Positions 1 to 8,128 of a DNA stretch of 64,000 nt are shown one piece after another. A model generated the notes under the pieces. That model did no database searches, had not been told where the DNA came from, and worked only from the letters and a program-made list of their open reading frames with translations. The position numbers and the translations under genes are program-made. This stretch comes from Lachnospiraceae bacterium (lineage in GTDB: Bacteria > Bacillota > Clostridia > Lachnospirales > Lachnospiraceae), in contig JAEEIV010000054.1 of assembly GCA_016281555.1 (NCBI GenBank), positions 1-64,000 of the forward strand. Direction: 5' to 3'. Position 1 is the first letter of the stretch, and each line of letters opens with the position of its first letter.

Positions 1-466
1 CTTCCGCGTAAAACCGCGCCGAATGATTCATTTCCTTCCGGTGACAGAGTTCGTGGACCACGACGGAATCCAGCACTTCGGGCGGTGCCAGAACGAGCAG
101 GCAGTTGAAACTTAAGTTTCCCTTTGAACTGCAGCTGCCCCAGCGGGTCTTCTGAAAGCGGAACGAGATCCGCCCGTACCGGACGCCGACCCGTTCCGCA
201 TAAAACGATACGCGCTCCGGGATCCGCTTCCGCGCCTCCCGGCCGATCTCTTTCAATTCTCTTTCGGTGAATTTGACTGCCGTTTCTTCGGCTTCCTTCG
301 CCGCCGCATCCCGCAAAAGCTGCTTTTCGATCCAGCCGCGGTGCGTCCGGACGATCTCTTCGATCTCCGACTTCAATGCAAAGCGCGGCGCCCGGACGAT
401 GACCCGCCCATCCTTCACCTGGATGCCGACGGTCCTTCTCGAACTCCGGATGATCTCGTACGTCAT
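1..466 (-). CDS. YgjP/DUF45-type zinc metallopeptidase, 3' end missing
   Basis: The gene starts at the ATG read leftward from 466 and runs off the left edge after about 155 codons, so it is partial. It belongs to the YgjP-like (DUF45, M48/SprT-related) group of putative zinc hydrolases, whose substrate is unknown. The frame shows the N-terminal strand 'MTYEIIRSSRRTVGIQVKDG', the family motif 'TRWGSCSSKGNLSFN' and the zinc motif HELCH followed by 'RKEMNHSARFY'. It lies 12 nt after the stop of hisJ on the same strand and could be the last gene of that transcript. No signal peptide is seen, so it is probably cytosolic. The family assignment is firm; the role is not known. Confidence 0.85.
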   Translation of the reverse strand, partial: MTYEIIRSSRRTVGIQVKDGRVIVRAPRFALKSEIEEIVRTHRGWIEKQLLRDAAAKEAEETAVKFTERELKEIGREARKRIPERVSFYAERVGVRYGRISFRFQKTRWGSCSSKGNLSFNCLLVLAPPEVLDSVVVHELCHRKEMNHSARFYAE

Positions 467-478
467 TGCCGCCCCCCG

Positions 479-1261
479 TCAGAGTTCCTGCAGGAAGTCG
501 TAGGCTTCCGGATCGGTCTCCTGCTCGTATGCCTCAAAACGGTGCATCAGGTTTTCCCTGTCGTGCGCATCGCTGGAAAGGAGCAGATAACCGCCTTTTT
601 CGTGAATGTAGTCGCGGATCTCCTTCGAAGGATACGGCAAGGTGCGGTAGCCCCGCGACATCGCGCCGGTATTGATCTCGAAAGGCTTTCCGGATTTCAA
701 AAGCCGGTCCGCCGCCTTCTGCCAGGCGGCCTTGTACCGGGGATCGTTCACATCGAAGAGTTCGCCGTTTTCATTGAACTTCGTGATGAGATCGAAGTGA
801 CCGATGATATCAGCATGCGTCTTTTTCAGCACTTTCGAGACGGTATCGTAGTATTTTTCCACGACGGAAAGCACGTCCCCGTTTGCGAAGCGGTTCGCCG
901 TTTCGAGCAGCGCCTCTCCCGACTGGTCGACCGACCGGAGCTCCCCGTCATAGTCCAGCCAATGCACCGATCCGATCACGTAATCGAAGCCCTCGGCCGG
1001 AACGTCGCTGTAATAATCCATTTCAACGCCGCACAAGATCCAGATCTTCGGTCCGTACTGCTCTTTCAGCCGTTCCACCTCGGCCCGGAAGTTTTTCATT
1101 CCTTCCGGCGACGCGGTCCAGTCTTCATCCGAAAGATCGTGGGCATGGATGCAGAGCCCGATGCAGTCCATCTTAAGCTCGAGCGCTTTCTTTACCATTT
1201 CTTCCGGCGTATTTGCGCCGTGATCGAAGGCCGTATGCGTGTGCAGGTCGATCCCGGTCAT
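479..1261 (-). CDS. hisJ: Histidinol-phosphatase, PHP family
   Basis: 260 residues. Dephosphorylates L-histidinol phosphate to histidinol, the step before HisD. The PHP metal motif '[11 protein letters not shown]' is at the N terminus. Further metal-site histidines are in 'CIHAHD', in 'GSVHW', in 'IIGHFDLI' and in the C-terminal 'SSDAHD', matching the trinuclear PHP site. Length fits the HisJ/HisK family. The ATG overlaps the hisIE stop by 4 nt (ATGA), so translation is probably coupled. A general PHP phosphoesterase would look similar; the his context makes HisJ the best call. Confidence 0.9.
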   Translation of the reverse strand: MTGIDLHTHTAFDHGANTPEEMVKKALELKMDCIGLCIHAHDLSDEDWTASPEGMKNFRAEVERLKEQYGPKIWILCGVEMDYYSDVPAEGFDYVIGSVHWLDYDGELRSVDQSGEALLETANRFANGDVLSVVEKYYDTVSKVLKKTHADIIGHFDLITKFNENGELFDVNDPRYKAAWQKAADRLLKSGKPFEINTGAMSRGYRTLPYPSKEIRDYIHEKGGYLLLSSDAHDRENLMHRFEAYEQETDPEAYDFLQEL

Positions 1262-1908
1262 GAGGTCATCTTCTCCTGTTTCACTTTGTGGTCGATGACG
1301 TGACGGCTCGCGAGTTCGCGGTGGATGTCCTCCAGCGAGATGCCCGCTTCCACCATCAGCACCATCACGTGATAGGCGAGGTCCGCGATCTCGTAGATCG
1401 TCTCTTTCTTATCCTGGTCCTTCGCGGCAATGATGACCTCGGTCGACTCCTCGCCGACCTTCTTCAGAATCTTGTCCAGCCCCTTCTCAAAAAGATAGGT
1501 CGTATAGGATCCCTCTTTCTTTTCGGTCTTCCGCCCCTCGATGAGCTTCATCAGGATCTCGTAGGAAAACTCCTTCAATTCCTCGCTTTCCCACATCGGA
1601 TACTCGAAGCAGGTCTCGGTACCGAGGTGACAGGCCGGTCCTTCCGGCTCCACGAGGATGAGCAGCGTGTCCCGGTCGCAGTCTGCCTTGATCGACACGA
1701 CGTGCTGGTAATTCCCGCTCGTCTCGCCTTTCAGCCAGAGTTCGTTCCGGGAACGGCTGAAGAAGCAGGTCAGTTCCTTCTCCATCGTGATCCGGAGGCT
1801 TGCCTCGTTCATATACGCCACCATCAGCACTTTTTTCGTGACCGCATCCTGCACCACTGCCGGGATCAGTCCGTTTTCGTCAAACTTCAGTTCATTGATT
1901 TCTATCAT
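1258..1908 (-). CDS. hisI: Phosphoribosyl-AMP cyclohydrolase / phosphoribosyl-ATP pyrophosphatase
   Basis: 216 residues, a HisI-HisE fusion (often called hisIE) catalysing steps 2 and 3 of histidine synthesis. The cyclohydrolase domain (about 1-110) carries the metal-site cysteines in 'ADCDRDT' and 'CHLGTETCF'. The pyrophosphohydrolase domain (about 120-205) carries '[16 protein letters not shown]' and '[10 protein letters not shown]'. It is followed by hisJ with a 4-nt overlap. It has its own promoter at 1959-1987 because a 5.4-kb plus-strand cassette separates it from hisF, its usual upstream neighbour. No HisR-type palindrome was seen by eye in front of it. Confidence 0.95.
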   Translation of the reverse strand: MIEINELKFDENGLIPAVVQDAVTKKVLMVAYMNEASLRITMEKELTCFFSRSRNELWLKGETSGNYQHVVSIKADCDRDTLLILVEPEGPACHLGTETCFEYPMWESEELKEFSYEILMKLIEGRKTEKKEGSYTTYLFEKGLDKILKKVGEESTEVIIAAKDQDKKETIYEIADLAYHVMVLMVEAGISLEDIHRELASRHVIDHKVKQEKMTS

Positions 1909-1958
1909 GTCGTACTCCTCACCTGCGCCTTCCCGGCCAATGAATCATATTTGGATTT

Positions 1959-1987
1959 ATTATACCCCTCTTTGTCCTATTTGTCCA
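1959..1987 (-). promoter_or_regulatory. Promoter of hisIE-hisJ
   Basis: On the minus strand, TGGACA (1982-1987), a 17-nt spacer and TATAAT (1959-1964) form a near-consensus vegetative promoter about 50 nt upstream of the hisIE ATG. This gives the separated his tail its own start of transcription. Confidence 0.75.
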
Positions 1988-2110
1988 CACCGAGCGTACG
2001 CCGTTCCCGCGGTTTTCCGCGATTTCCCGTGTTTTCCCGGTTTTCTTTCTGAAGTCTTTCCGAAATTGAAACTGAATTGAGGTTGACACGGTATAGTTCT
2101 CTCAGGCAGA

Positions 2111-2138
2111 AAAAGGGAGTTTGCCGAAAAGAAAATGA
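2111..2138 (+). repeat. 28-bp inverted repeat, left copy
   Basis: Matches the reverse complement of 4056-4083 at 27 of 28 positions. It starts AAAAGGGAGTTTGCCGAAA. The two copies bracket the response regulator and sensor kinase genes. It is either a binding site of the regulator or a recombination or long-range RNA pairing element. Confidence 0.8.
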
Positions 2139-2222
2139 AAAGGAGGAAGTTATGTGTTATAATGGGTGTGCAGACACCCTGAAGATCGTTACAAACCGGA
2201 AGAAACACGGAAAGGAACCGAG

Positions 2223-2918
2223 ATGAAACTCCTCATTGCAGAAGACGATCCTTCTCTTCTTCGCGCCCTCACAGCGCTGTTCCAAAGAGAAAAATACACC
2301 GTGGACGGGGTATCCGACGGGCCGAACGCCCTCGAATACCTGAAACTCTGCGCCTATGACGCCGCGGTACTGGACGTGATGATGCCGGGATTGTCCGGAT
2401 TTGAAGTGCTCCGCGCGGCGAGAAAGGAAGGCATTGCGACCCCCGTTTTGTTCCTGACCGCCAAAAACGAAATCGAGGACCGGGTGACCGGGCTCGATCT
2501 CGGAGCGGAGGATTATCTCACAAAGCCTTTCGACGTGCGTGAACTTTTGGCCCGGGTGCGTGCCCTGACCCGGCGGGGCAATGATCAGACGAACGCCGCG
2601 GTTTCAGCGGGCAATACGAGTCTCGATACCGCCTCTTTCTCTTTGAAGGGACCGGGCGGTGAAGAAATCCTTCCGAATAAGGAATACCAATGCATGCTTT
2701 TCCTCTTGCAGAACGCGGGACAGGTGATCCCTGCGGAACGTTTTCTCGAACGGTTCTGGGAGGACGATGCCGCCGGCGGTGAAAACACGTTGTGGACCGT
2801 GATCTACAACCTGCGAAAGAAGCTTGAAAGTTTGAAATCCAATCTCAGCATCCGCACGCGGCGTGGACAGGGATATGTCCTGGAGGTTCAAAATGAAAAA
2901 GGACCGGATGAAGCGTAA
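2223..2918 (+). CDS. OmpR/PhoB-family response regulator
   Basis: 231 residues. The receiver domain (1-115) has the acidic pair at 8-9, phospho-acceptor Asp51 in 'AAVLDVMMPG', and the conserved Thr and Lys in 'LFLTAKN' and 'YLTKPFD'. The winged-helix DNA-binding domain (about 130-225) ends in 'RTRRGQGYVLEV'. The start chosen is the ATG at 2223, preceded by AAAGGAA. An upstream in-frame extension has no family support. The kinase gene begins inside its 3' end. Likely targets are its own promoter and that of the lipoprotein gene at 4110, since a 28-bp repeat lies in front of each. The signal sensed is unknown. Confidence 0.9.
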   Translation: MKLLIAEDDPSLLRALTALFQREKYTVDGVSDGPNALEYLKLCAYDAAVLDVMMPGLSGFEVLRAARKEGIATPVLFLTAKNEIEDRVTGLDLGAEDYLTKPFDVRELLARVRALTRRGNDQTNAAVSAGNTSLDTASFSLKGPGGEEILPNKEYQCMLFLLQNAGQVIPAERFLERFWEDDAAGGENTLWTVIYNLRKKLESLKSNLSIRTRRGQGYVLEVQNEKGPDEA

Positions 2919-4053
2919 ACTTCAAAGGAACTTCGTCTTATTATCCGTTTTGTCGCTGTTTCTTTTGCTTGCGGCCGTATTTGCGTTTCAGGCGATCGTT
3001 TCGTGGAGGGACCAGACGGAGAAAGCCGATCTGATCATCAGCGGAATCATGGAAAAAGGCGATTCTTCCGCCAGGTATTTCCTGGTTTCCGGCGTGCCGG
3101 AGCGGAACGTGATGCGCGTGGAGAAGATCAACAATCTCTCCGTCACGAACGAAACCGCATTGAAACTCGCCGGATCGGTGACCGCCAAAAGAAAGGACTC
3201 CGGATTTCTCGCGGACTACCGGTACCGCGTCTTTCACAAAGACAATGCCGTCCGCATCCTGTTTCTGTCCCGTTCCGCCTCGCTGGAACTCTACCGCTCC
3301 TCTCTCCTGTCGCTTGGAATCGTCATGCTGGTCAGCCTTTTCGCGGCCGCCCTCATCCTCATCGCCGTCTCCGGGTGGGTGGTCAAGCCGCTGGCCGACA
3401 ATCACCGGCGGCAGAAGGAATTCATCACCGGTGCGGGTCACGAACTGAAAACGCCGCTGACCGTGATGAAGACCGATGCGGAACTGCTGGAAACGGAAAC
3501 GGGACCGAACGAATGGCTGAAAGATCTGAACGTTCAGATCGACCGCATGGCAGTCATGACCGAACGTCTGGTGACGCTCGCCCGTTCCGAAGAACTCCGC
3601 GAAGACGTCAAGAGTTCGTTTTCGCTTTCCGACGCCGTCAACGACCTGCTGGAATCCTACCGTCCCGTGTTCACCGGAAAAGACCGCACGTTGGAGACCG
3701 ACGTGCAGGAAGGCGTTCTGCTCTTCGGCGACGAGCGCGGCATCCGCGAATTATTGGCGATCCTCTTTGACAATGCGGATAAATACTGCCCTGAGGGCGG
3801 AACGATCCGCCTTTCTCTATGCAAAAAGCACCGGGACGCCGTTATCTGCATGGCAAACACCGCCGCCGGTCCGGATCCGGAAGAGACCGCTCTTCTCACG
3901 GAACGCTTCGCCCGCGGCAAAAATGCAGGAACCAAAAAAGGCTTCGGCCTCGGACTCGCGATCGCGAACAGCGTAGCCAAAAACCACCACGGCACGCTTT
4001 CCGTCTCTGTCCCTGAGAAAAACCTCTTTTCCGTAGTCTGTACCCTTCGCTGA
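2893..4053 (+). CDS. Membrane sensor histidine kinase
   Basis: 386 residues. Two membrane segments (about 13-34 and 137-165) bracket an extracytoplasmic sensor of about 100 residues. HisKA follows, with phospho-acceptor His183 in 'GAGHELKTPLTVMK', then an HATPase domain with the N box 'LFDNADKYCPEGG' and the G box 'GFGLGLAIANSVAKNHHG'. No clear HAMP domain lies between TM2 and HisKA. The ATG at 2893 is preferred because GGAGG sits at 2882-2886. The gene overlaps the regulator by 26 nt, so the pair is translationally coupled. The downstream lipoprotein and thioredoxin genes suggest an envelope redox or thiol signal, but this is inference. Confidence 0.9.
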   Translation: MKKDRMKRKLQRNFVLLSVLSLFLLLAAVFAFQAIVSWRDQTEKADLIISGIMEKGDSSARYFLVSGVPERNVMRVEKINNLSVTNETALKLAGSVTAKRKDSGFLADYRYRVFHKDNAVRILFLSRSASLELYRSSLLSLGIVMLVSLFAAALILIAVSGWVVKPLADNHRRQKEFITGAGHELKTPLTVMKTDAELLETETGPNEWLKDLNVQIDRMAVMTERLVTLARSEELREDVKSSFSLSDAVNDLLESYRPVFTGKDRTLETDVQEGVLLFGDERGIRELLAILFDNADKYCPEGGTIRLSLCKKHRDAVICMANTAAGPDPEETALLTERFARGKNAGTKKGFGLGLAIANSVAKNHHGTLSVSVPEKNLFSVVCTLR

Positions 4054-4055
4054 TC

Positions 4056-4083
4056 TCATTTTCCTTTCGGCAAACTCCCTTTT
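4056..4083 (-). repeat. 28-bp inverted repeat, right copy
   Basis: Inverted partner of 2111-2138 with one mismatch. It lies 2 nt after the kinase stop and 26 nt before the lipoprotein ATG. No U-tract follows, so it is not a terminator. Confidence 0.8.
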
Positions 4084-4109
4084 CCAAAACAGCCCGAAAG
4101 GAAACGCTC

Positions 4110-6755
4110 ATGAAACATCCGTTTACTCCGATCCTGATCGCCGCCCTCATTGCCATGGCGGTTTTGTCCTCCTGCGCCGGGCGTTCCTTGCCTTCCGGCA
4201 GTCAATCCTCTGCTGAAGTTCAAAACACGAGCGAAACGGAAGGCATTGCCGGAGTTCAAAGCACGGAAGAATGCATCGACGGGCAATGCGAGGTCCCGGA
4301 ATACGACGACGGCGGAAAACAGGTCTACGCCATCGTTTCGCCCGTCGGATACCACGACGTGGAAAGCATTGCTCAGGCGCCCCGTCTTGATACGCTGTCA
4401 GGCAAGACCGTCGCCCTCGTCGGCGGCAGCTTCATGGCAAAAGAAACGCACGGAGAACTGATCCGCTGCCTGAAGGAGGATTACCCGGACATCCGGATCT
4501 ATTCCTTCGCGGAAGTCGGTTCGGGCGGTCCGTACTCCGTCTTCGGACAAAGCGCTGCGACCGTAACGTTCCAGAACCGCCTGAAAGAACTCGGCGTGGA
4601 CGCCGTGATTTCCGGCAACTGCGGCTGCGGGCTCTGCACCACGAAAGAAGCCGGCTCCTCCATTGCGGCCGAATACATCGGGATCCCGACGGTTACGGTC
4701 GGCGCTCCTTCCTTCATCAACGAGATCCATTCCACCGGCGTGAACCGGGGTGTGCCGGTGCTTCGCACGGCGGAATACCCCGGAGCCTTCGCTTCCCACT
4801 CTCTTGAAGAACTCATTCAGAACACCCGCGAAAAGGTCTATCCGGAGATCGTCCGGGCATTGACGGAAGAAATCACCGACGCCGAGATCGCGCTCTACGC
4901 CAACGAGGGCAAGCGGCCCTACGACGAGACCGTCTACTACGGCAATTTCGACGAGATCCAGGAATTCTGTCAGGTGAACGGCTGGACGGACGGTCTGCCC
5001 GTCGTTCCGCCGACGGACGAGGCGGTACGGGAGTATCTGCGGTTCACGCCCCTCGCTGCGGACGAAGTGCTGGGCACCTACGCGCTCGCCTACCGGGAGA
5101 CCACCGTTTATACCGTGGCGGCCAACACCGTGATGGCGGGCGTTCCGAAGGAATTCATGCCGCTCTGCGTCGCATTCACTGAGTGTCTCGGAGATTCCGA
5201 ATGGCGCCGTCCTTTGGCCTCCACGCACGGCTGGTCTCCCTACGCATGGCTGAACGGCCCGGTGGCCCGCCAGCTCGGCATTGACGCTTCCCAGGGCATG
5301 ATCAGCGAAGATACGAACAAGGCGCTGGGGCGCTTCATTGACCTTGCCATGCTGAATCTCGGCGGCTATTACGTCAAGGAAAACCGCATGGGCACCTTCG
5401 GATATCTTTCCGCCTGGACCTTTGCGGAAGATGAAGAGGCTTGCCTGGCTGCGGGCTGGGATCCCTACCACGTGACGCTCGGCTACGGCCTCAACGACAA
5501 TACGCTGACCGCGTCCTCCGCATTGCAGTGGGGAAACAACGTGACGCCCGCGACTGACGACCCGGAGGAGATCATGAAACTCCTCGCCTGGGACATTACG
5601 GAAAAGCAGCAGAACGGGCTCGGAAACACGAATCCACAGGTTTACCGCACGGTCTTCGTGACGGGGATCGTCGCGCGGGATCTCGCCAAGGGATACGCTT
5701 CCAAAAGCGCCCTGGAGGACGCCCTCATTGAAAACGCCCGGCGGCCGCTCTGGATGAGAACTTATGCAAATTACTGGGCCAATACCGGCAGCACGCAGTT
5801 TGACAAACGAACGCTCGAAGAACACTTTCAAATGCTGCTTGCAGACGGCGGAGAGCGCGCCGCGCTGACGGAAACGCCCGACTGGCTGAAAGGTCTGACG
5901 GACGACGAAATGATCTACACCATTGCCACGATGCTGAAAGGCCAGACGCCGATCCTGGTGACGGGTGACGACGACAGGAACAAGTTCCAGGTGATGCCGG
6001 GCGGCGGATACGCCACCGTGAAGATCCAACTGCCGGAAAACTGGGACGAACTCATTGCGCCGATGGGCTATGAGCCTCTGGAGCATTTCTATCTTCAGGC
6101 CAATGAGAAGACCTCGGCCGGCGGGAACGATTCCGCCGGCGCTTCGTACGCGCTTCCCGACGGACCCTACCGGCTGGTCGCCTCCGAAGAGTATCTGAAC
6201 GATGCAGGGAGGATGTACCGCGCTTCCGACGGGATCCTTCAGTACCGCGCCACAGCGGCCGGAGAACTGAAAAGCGTGGAACTGTCCGCGCTCGGAATCC
6301 TTGGCTCCGTCCTCCGGGCCCTGCCAATAAACGCATCCGTGACGCTTTCCGGAAACAAGGTGACGGAGATCACTCTGCGTCCGGGTGCCAACGAGACCCG
6401 GGGTGACGCCTCGAAACTGACGAAGGAACTCTTAAACGGCGCGGACGTACGCGTTTCCGCCACCGTCAAACAAAGCAAGGCAGACGGCGGCGTCACCGCC
6501 ACGGGATCCGTTCTGCTCCTTTCGTCTTCATTGACCGAATTCGCATTGGATATGGGCGGAACACCCGAGGTCCGGGACAATGCGACGCCGGGATTCCTGA
6601 CGCTTTCGGGGAGCACGGTGACGTTGAACCCGAACGCTTCTCCCGGCAGCTCGGCGAAAATCATCGTCAAACTGTCAAACGGATCGTACCGCATGATGAC
6701 CTTCGTAAAGACGGAAAACGGACAACTCCGCCTGACTTATACGCTTTCGAACTGA
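4110..6755 (+). CDS. UGSC-family lipoprotein with C-terminal 'WTDGLPVVPPT' domain
   Basis: 881 residues. The N terminus is a lipoprotein signal with lipobox 'LSSC' (Cys22). Residues about 95-255 match the UGSC-motif family of cysteine/selenocysteine proteins. Here the motif reads C-G-L-C (Cys173, Cys176) with an extra Cys171, in 'GNCGCGLCTTKEAG'. From about 285 a second domain opens with 'WTDGLPVVPPT' (291-302), a signature I associate with proteins found near UGSC proteins. The last 200 residues look like beta-rich repeats. No catalytic function is known for the family; the vicinal cysteines suggest thiol redox or metal binding on the outer membrane face. It is followed 11 nt later by a thioredoxin-like lipoprotein, a plausible redox partner. 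Encoding UGSC plus the second domain as one chain is notable. Confidence 0.75.
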   Translation: MKHPFTPILIAALIAMAVLSSCAGRSLPSGSQSSAEVQNTSETEGIAGVQSTEECIDGQCEVPEYDDGGKQVYAIVSPVGYHDVESIAQAPRLDTLSGKTVALVGGSFMAKETHGELIRCLKEDYPDIRIYSFAEVGSGGPYSVFGQSAATVTFQNRLKELGVDAVISGNCGCGLCTTKEAGSSIAAEYIGIPTVTVGAPSFINEIHSTGVNRGVPVLRTAEYPGAFASHSLEELIQNTREKVYPEIVRALTEEITDAEIALYANEGKRPYDETVYYGNFDEIQEFCQVNGWTDGLPVVPPTDEAVREYLRFTPLAADEVLGTYALAYRETTVYTVAANTVMAGVPKEFMPLCVAFTECLGDSEWRRPLASTHGWSPYAWLNGPVARQLGIDASQGMISEDTNKALGRFIDLAMLNLGGYYVKENRMGTFGYLSAWTFAEDEEACLAAGWDPYHVTLGYGLNDNTLTASSALQWGNNVTPATDDPEEIMKLLAWDITEKQQNGLGNTNPQVYRTVFVTGIVARDLAKGYASKSALEDALIENARRPLWMRTYANYWANTGSTQFDKRTLEEHFQMLLADGGERAALTETPDWLKGLTDDEMIYTIATMLKGQTPILVTGDDDRNKFQVMPGGGYATVKIQLPENWDELIAPMGYEPLEHFYLQANEKTSAGGNDSAGASYALPDGPYRLVASEEYLNDAGRMYRASDGILQYRATAAGELKSVELSALGILGSVLRALPINASVTLSGNKVTEITLRPGANETRGDASKLTKELLNGADVRVSATVKQSKADGGVTATGSVLLLSSSLTEFALDMGGTPEVRDNATPGFLTLSGSTVTLNPNASPGSSAKIIVKLSNGSYRMMTFVKTENGQLRLTYTLSN

Positions 6756-6766
6756 AAGGGGATCTC

Positions 6767-7351
6767 ATGAAAAAACGAATGATCACGGGACTTTTGTTTC
6801 TGACCTTCCTCACGCTCTTTACCGTCTGTTCCTGCCATCAGACGGACGAACGCGCCGGTGCGGTAAACGTCGACGTTACCCGGGGAACGCTGGATTTTTC
6901 TTCCTTCACGGCGCCGGGACTGGAGGGCGGCGTTTATTCCGGAACGGTCTTTCAGGGACACCGGCTGACCATGATGAACGTCTGGGGCACTTATTGCAGT
7001 CCCTGTATTCGGGAAATGCCGGAACTGGAGCGGCTCTCCAAGGAATACGGGGAGGCATTCCGGCTGATCGGCGTCGTCATCGATGCGGCGGACCGGAACT
7101 TAAACGTCATTCCGGAAATCAAAGAGGAGGCGAAAAAAATCGCCTCCCAAACAGGTGCCACTTATCTCCAACTCCTTCCTTCCCGGAGTCTCAACGATCT
7201 TTTCCTTTCCGGCGTTCAGGCGACGCCAGTCACGGTCTTTCTGGATGAAAACGGCGTGATCCTCGGAGAACCGGTCTACGGGAATAAAGACTATGACGGA
7301 TGGAAAAAGCTGATCGACGCATATCTTACTGCGCTGAACGTCCGCGAGTAA
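6767..7351 (+). CDS. TlpA-like thiol-disulfide oxidoreductase lipoprotein
   Basis: 194 residues. A signal peptide with a lipobox-like 'VCSC' (Cys23 as likely anchor) precedes a thioredoxin fold. The active site is 'WGTYCSPC' (Cys77, Cys80). The cis-proline loop is in 'GVQATPVTVFLDENG'. The family (TlpA/ResA/AhpC-TSA group) reduces or transfers disulfides outside the membrane. It sits 11 nt downstream of the UGSC lipoprotein and probably keeps its cysteines reduced, or serves another exported thiol protein. It converges on hisF with a 15-nt gap and no clear terminator. Confidence 0.88.
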   Translation: MKKRMITGLLFLTFLTLFTVCSCHQTDERAGAVNVDVTRGTLDFSSFTAPGLEGGVYSGTVFQGHRLTMMNVWGTYCSPCIREMPELERLSKEYGEAFRLIGVVIDAADRNLNVIPEIKEEAKKIASQTGATYLQLLPSRSLNDLFLSGVQATPVTVFLDENGVILGEPVYGNKDYDGWKKLIDAYLTALNVRE

Positions 7352-7366
7352 CGGCAGGGATCGGTG

Positions 7367-8128
7367 TCATACGATCCTCGCCGGGATCCCGGCGTCCTTC
7401 ATTGCCAGTTTCAAGTCTCTGATCTTCACTTCGCCGAAATGGAAGATCGAGGCCGCGAGCCCCGCGTCCACCTTCGGCAATGCCTTGAATAATGTGATGA
7501 AGTCTCCGATGCACCCGGCGCCGCCGGAGGCAATGACCGGCACGTCCACGACGTCTGAGACCGCCTGCAGCATTTCGAGGTCGAAGCCCTGCTTCACGCC
7601 GTCGGTGTCGATCGAATTTAAGACCACTTCGCCTGCACCGTTTTCCGTGCAGCGTTTGATCCATTCCACGCCTTCCATGCCGGTGTCCACTCTTCCGCCT
7701 TTCGCAAAGACGTGGAATACGCCGTCGACGCGCTTTACGTCGGCGGAAATGACGACGCATTGGCTGCCGTAGCGCTTCGCGGCTTCGGGAACGAGTTCGG
7801 GATTCCGGATCGCGCCGGAATTCACGCTGACCTTGTCCGCACCGGCCGAGAGCACCCGCTCAAAGTCCGCCAGGGTATTGATCCCGCCGCCGACGGTCAG
7901 CGGAATGAAGACGTGCTTCGCGGTCTCCTTCAGGATGTCCGTGAAGATCTCCCGCCCCTCCGCGGAAGCCGTGATGTCGTAAAAGACGAGCTCGTCTGCG
8001 CCGGCGTTCGTGTAATACTCGGCGAGCGAGACCGGCGAATCCACGTCCTTCAATCCTTCGAAATTCACACCCTTGACGACGCGTCCGTTCCGGACGTCGA
8101 GGCAGGGAATGATGCGCTTCGTGATCAT
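7367..8128 (-). CDS. hisF: Imidazole glycerol phosphate synthase, cyclase subunit
   Basis: 253 residues, the usual length. TIM barrel with catalytic Asp11 in '[14 protein letters not shown]' and Asp130 in '[11 protein letters not shown]', plus phosphate loops 'TVGGGI' and 'ASGGAG'. Uses ammonia from HisH to form IGP and AICAR. The ATG overlaps the hisA stop by 4 nt. It is the last gene of the main his run; the next his gene in the usual order (hisIE) is 5.4 kb away beyond a plus-strand cassette. Confidence 0.97.
   Translation of the reverse strand: MITKRIIPCLDVRNGRVVKGVNFEGLKDVDSPVSLAEYYTNAGADELVFYDITASAEGREIFTDILKETAKHVFIPLTVGGGINTLADFERVLSAGADKVSVNSGAIRNPELVPEAAKRYGSQCVVISADVKRVDGVFHVFAKGGRVDTGMEGVEWIKRCTENGAGEVVLNSIDTDGVKQGFDLEMLQAVSDVVDVPVIASGGAGCIGDFITLFKALPKVDAGLAASIFHFGEVKIRDLKLAMKDAGIPARIV

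Larger units (their letters stand above)
1909..2222. other. Divergent intergenic region, hisIE / two-component system
   Basis: 314 nt between divergent genes. It holds the hisIE promoter (1959-1987, minus), a TTGACA box at 2083 with no well-spaced -10, one copy of a 28-bp inverted repeat (2111-2138), an AGGAGG at 2141-2146 and a TATAAT at 2158-2163. The TATAAT lacks a good -35, and the repeat copy ends where a -35 would lie. This is compatible with an activator-dependent promoter for the response regulator. A 24-codon frame (2152-2226) is discussed as a finding. Confidence 0.6.

Noticed and set aside
4620..4640. Selenocysteine in the UGSC-like protein
   Set aside because: The motif positions are encoded by ordinary Cys codons and no in-frame UGA is present, so this is a cysteine version.
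4398..6086. 562-codon open frame antisense to the UGSC lipoprotein gene
   Set aside because: It is a by-product of high third-position GC. It lacks a family match and a ribosome site, and it covers a clearly coding gene on the other strand.
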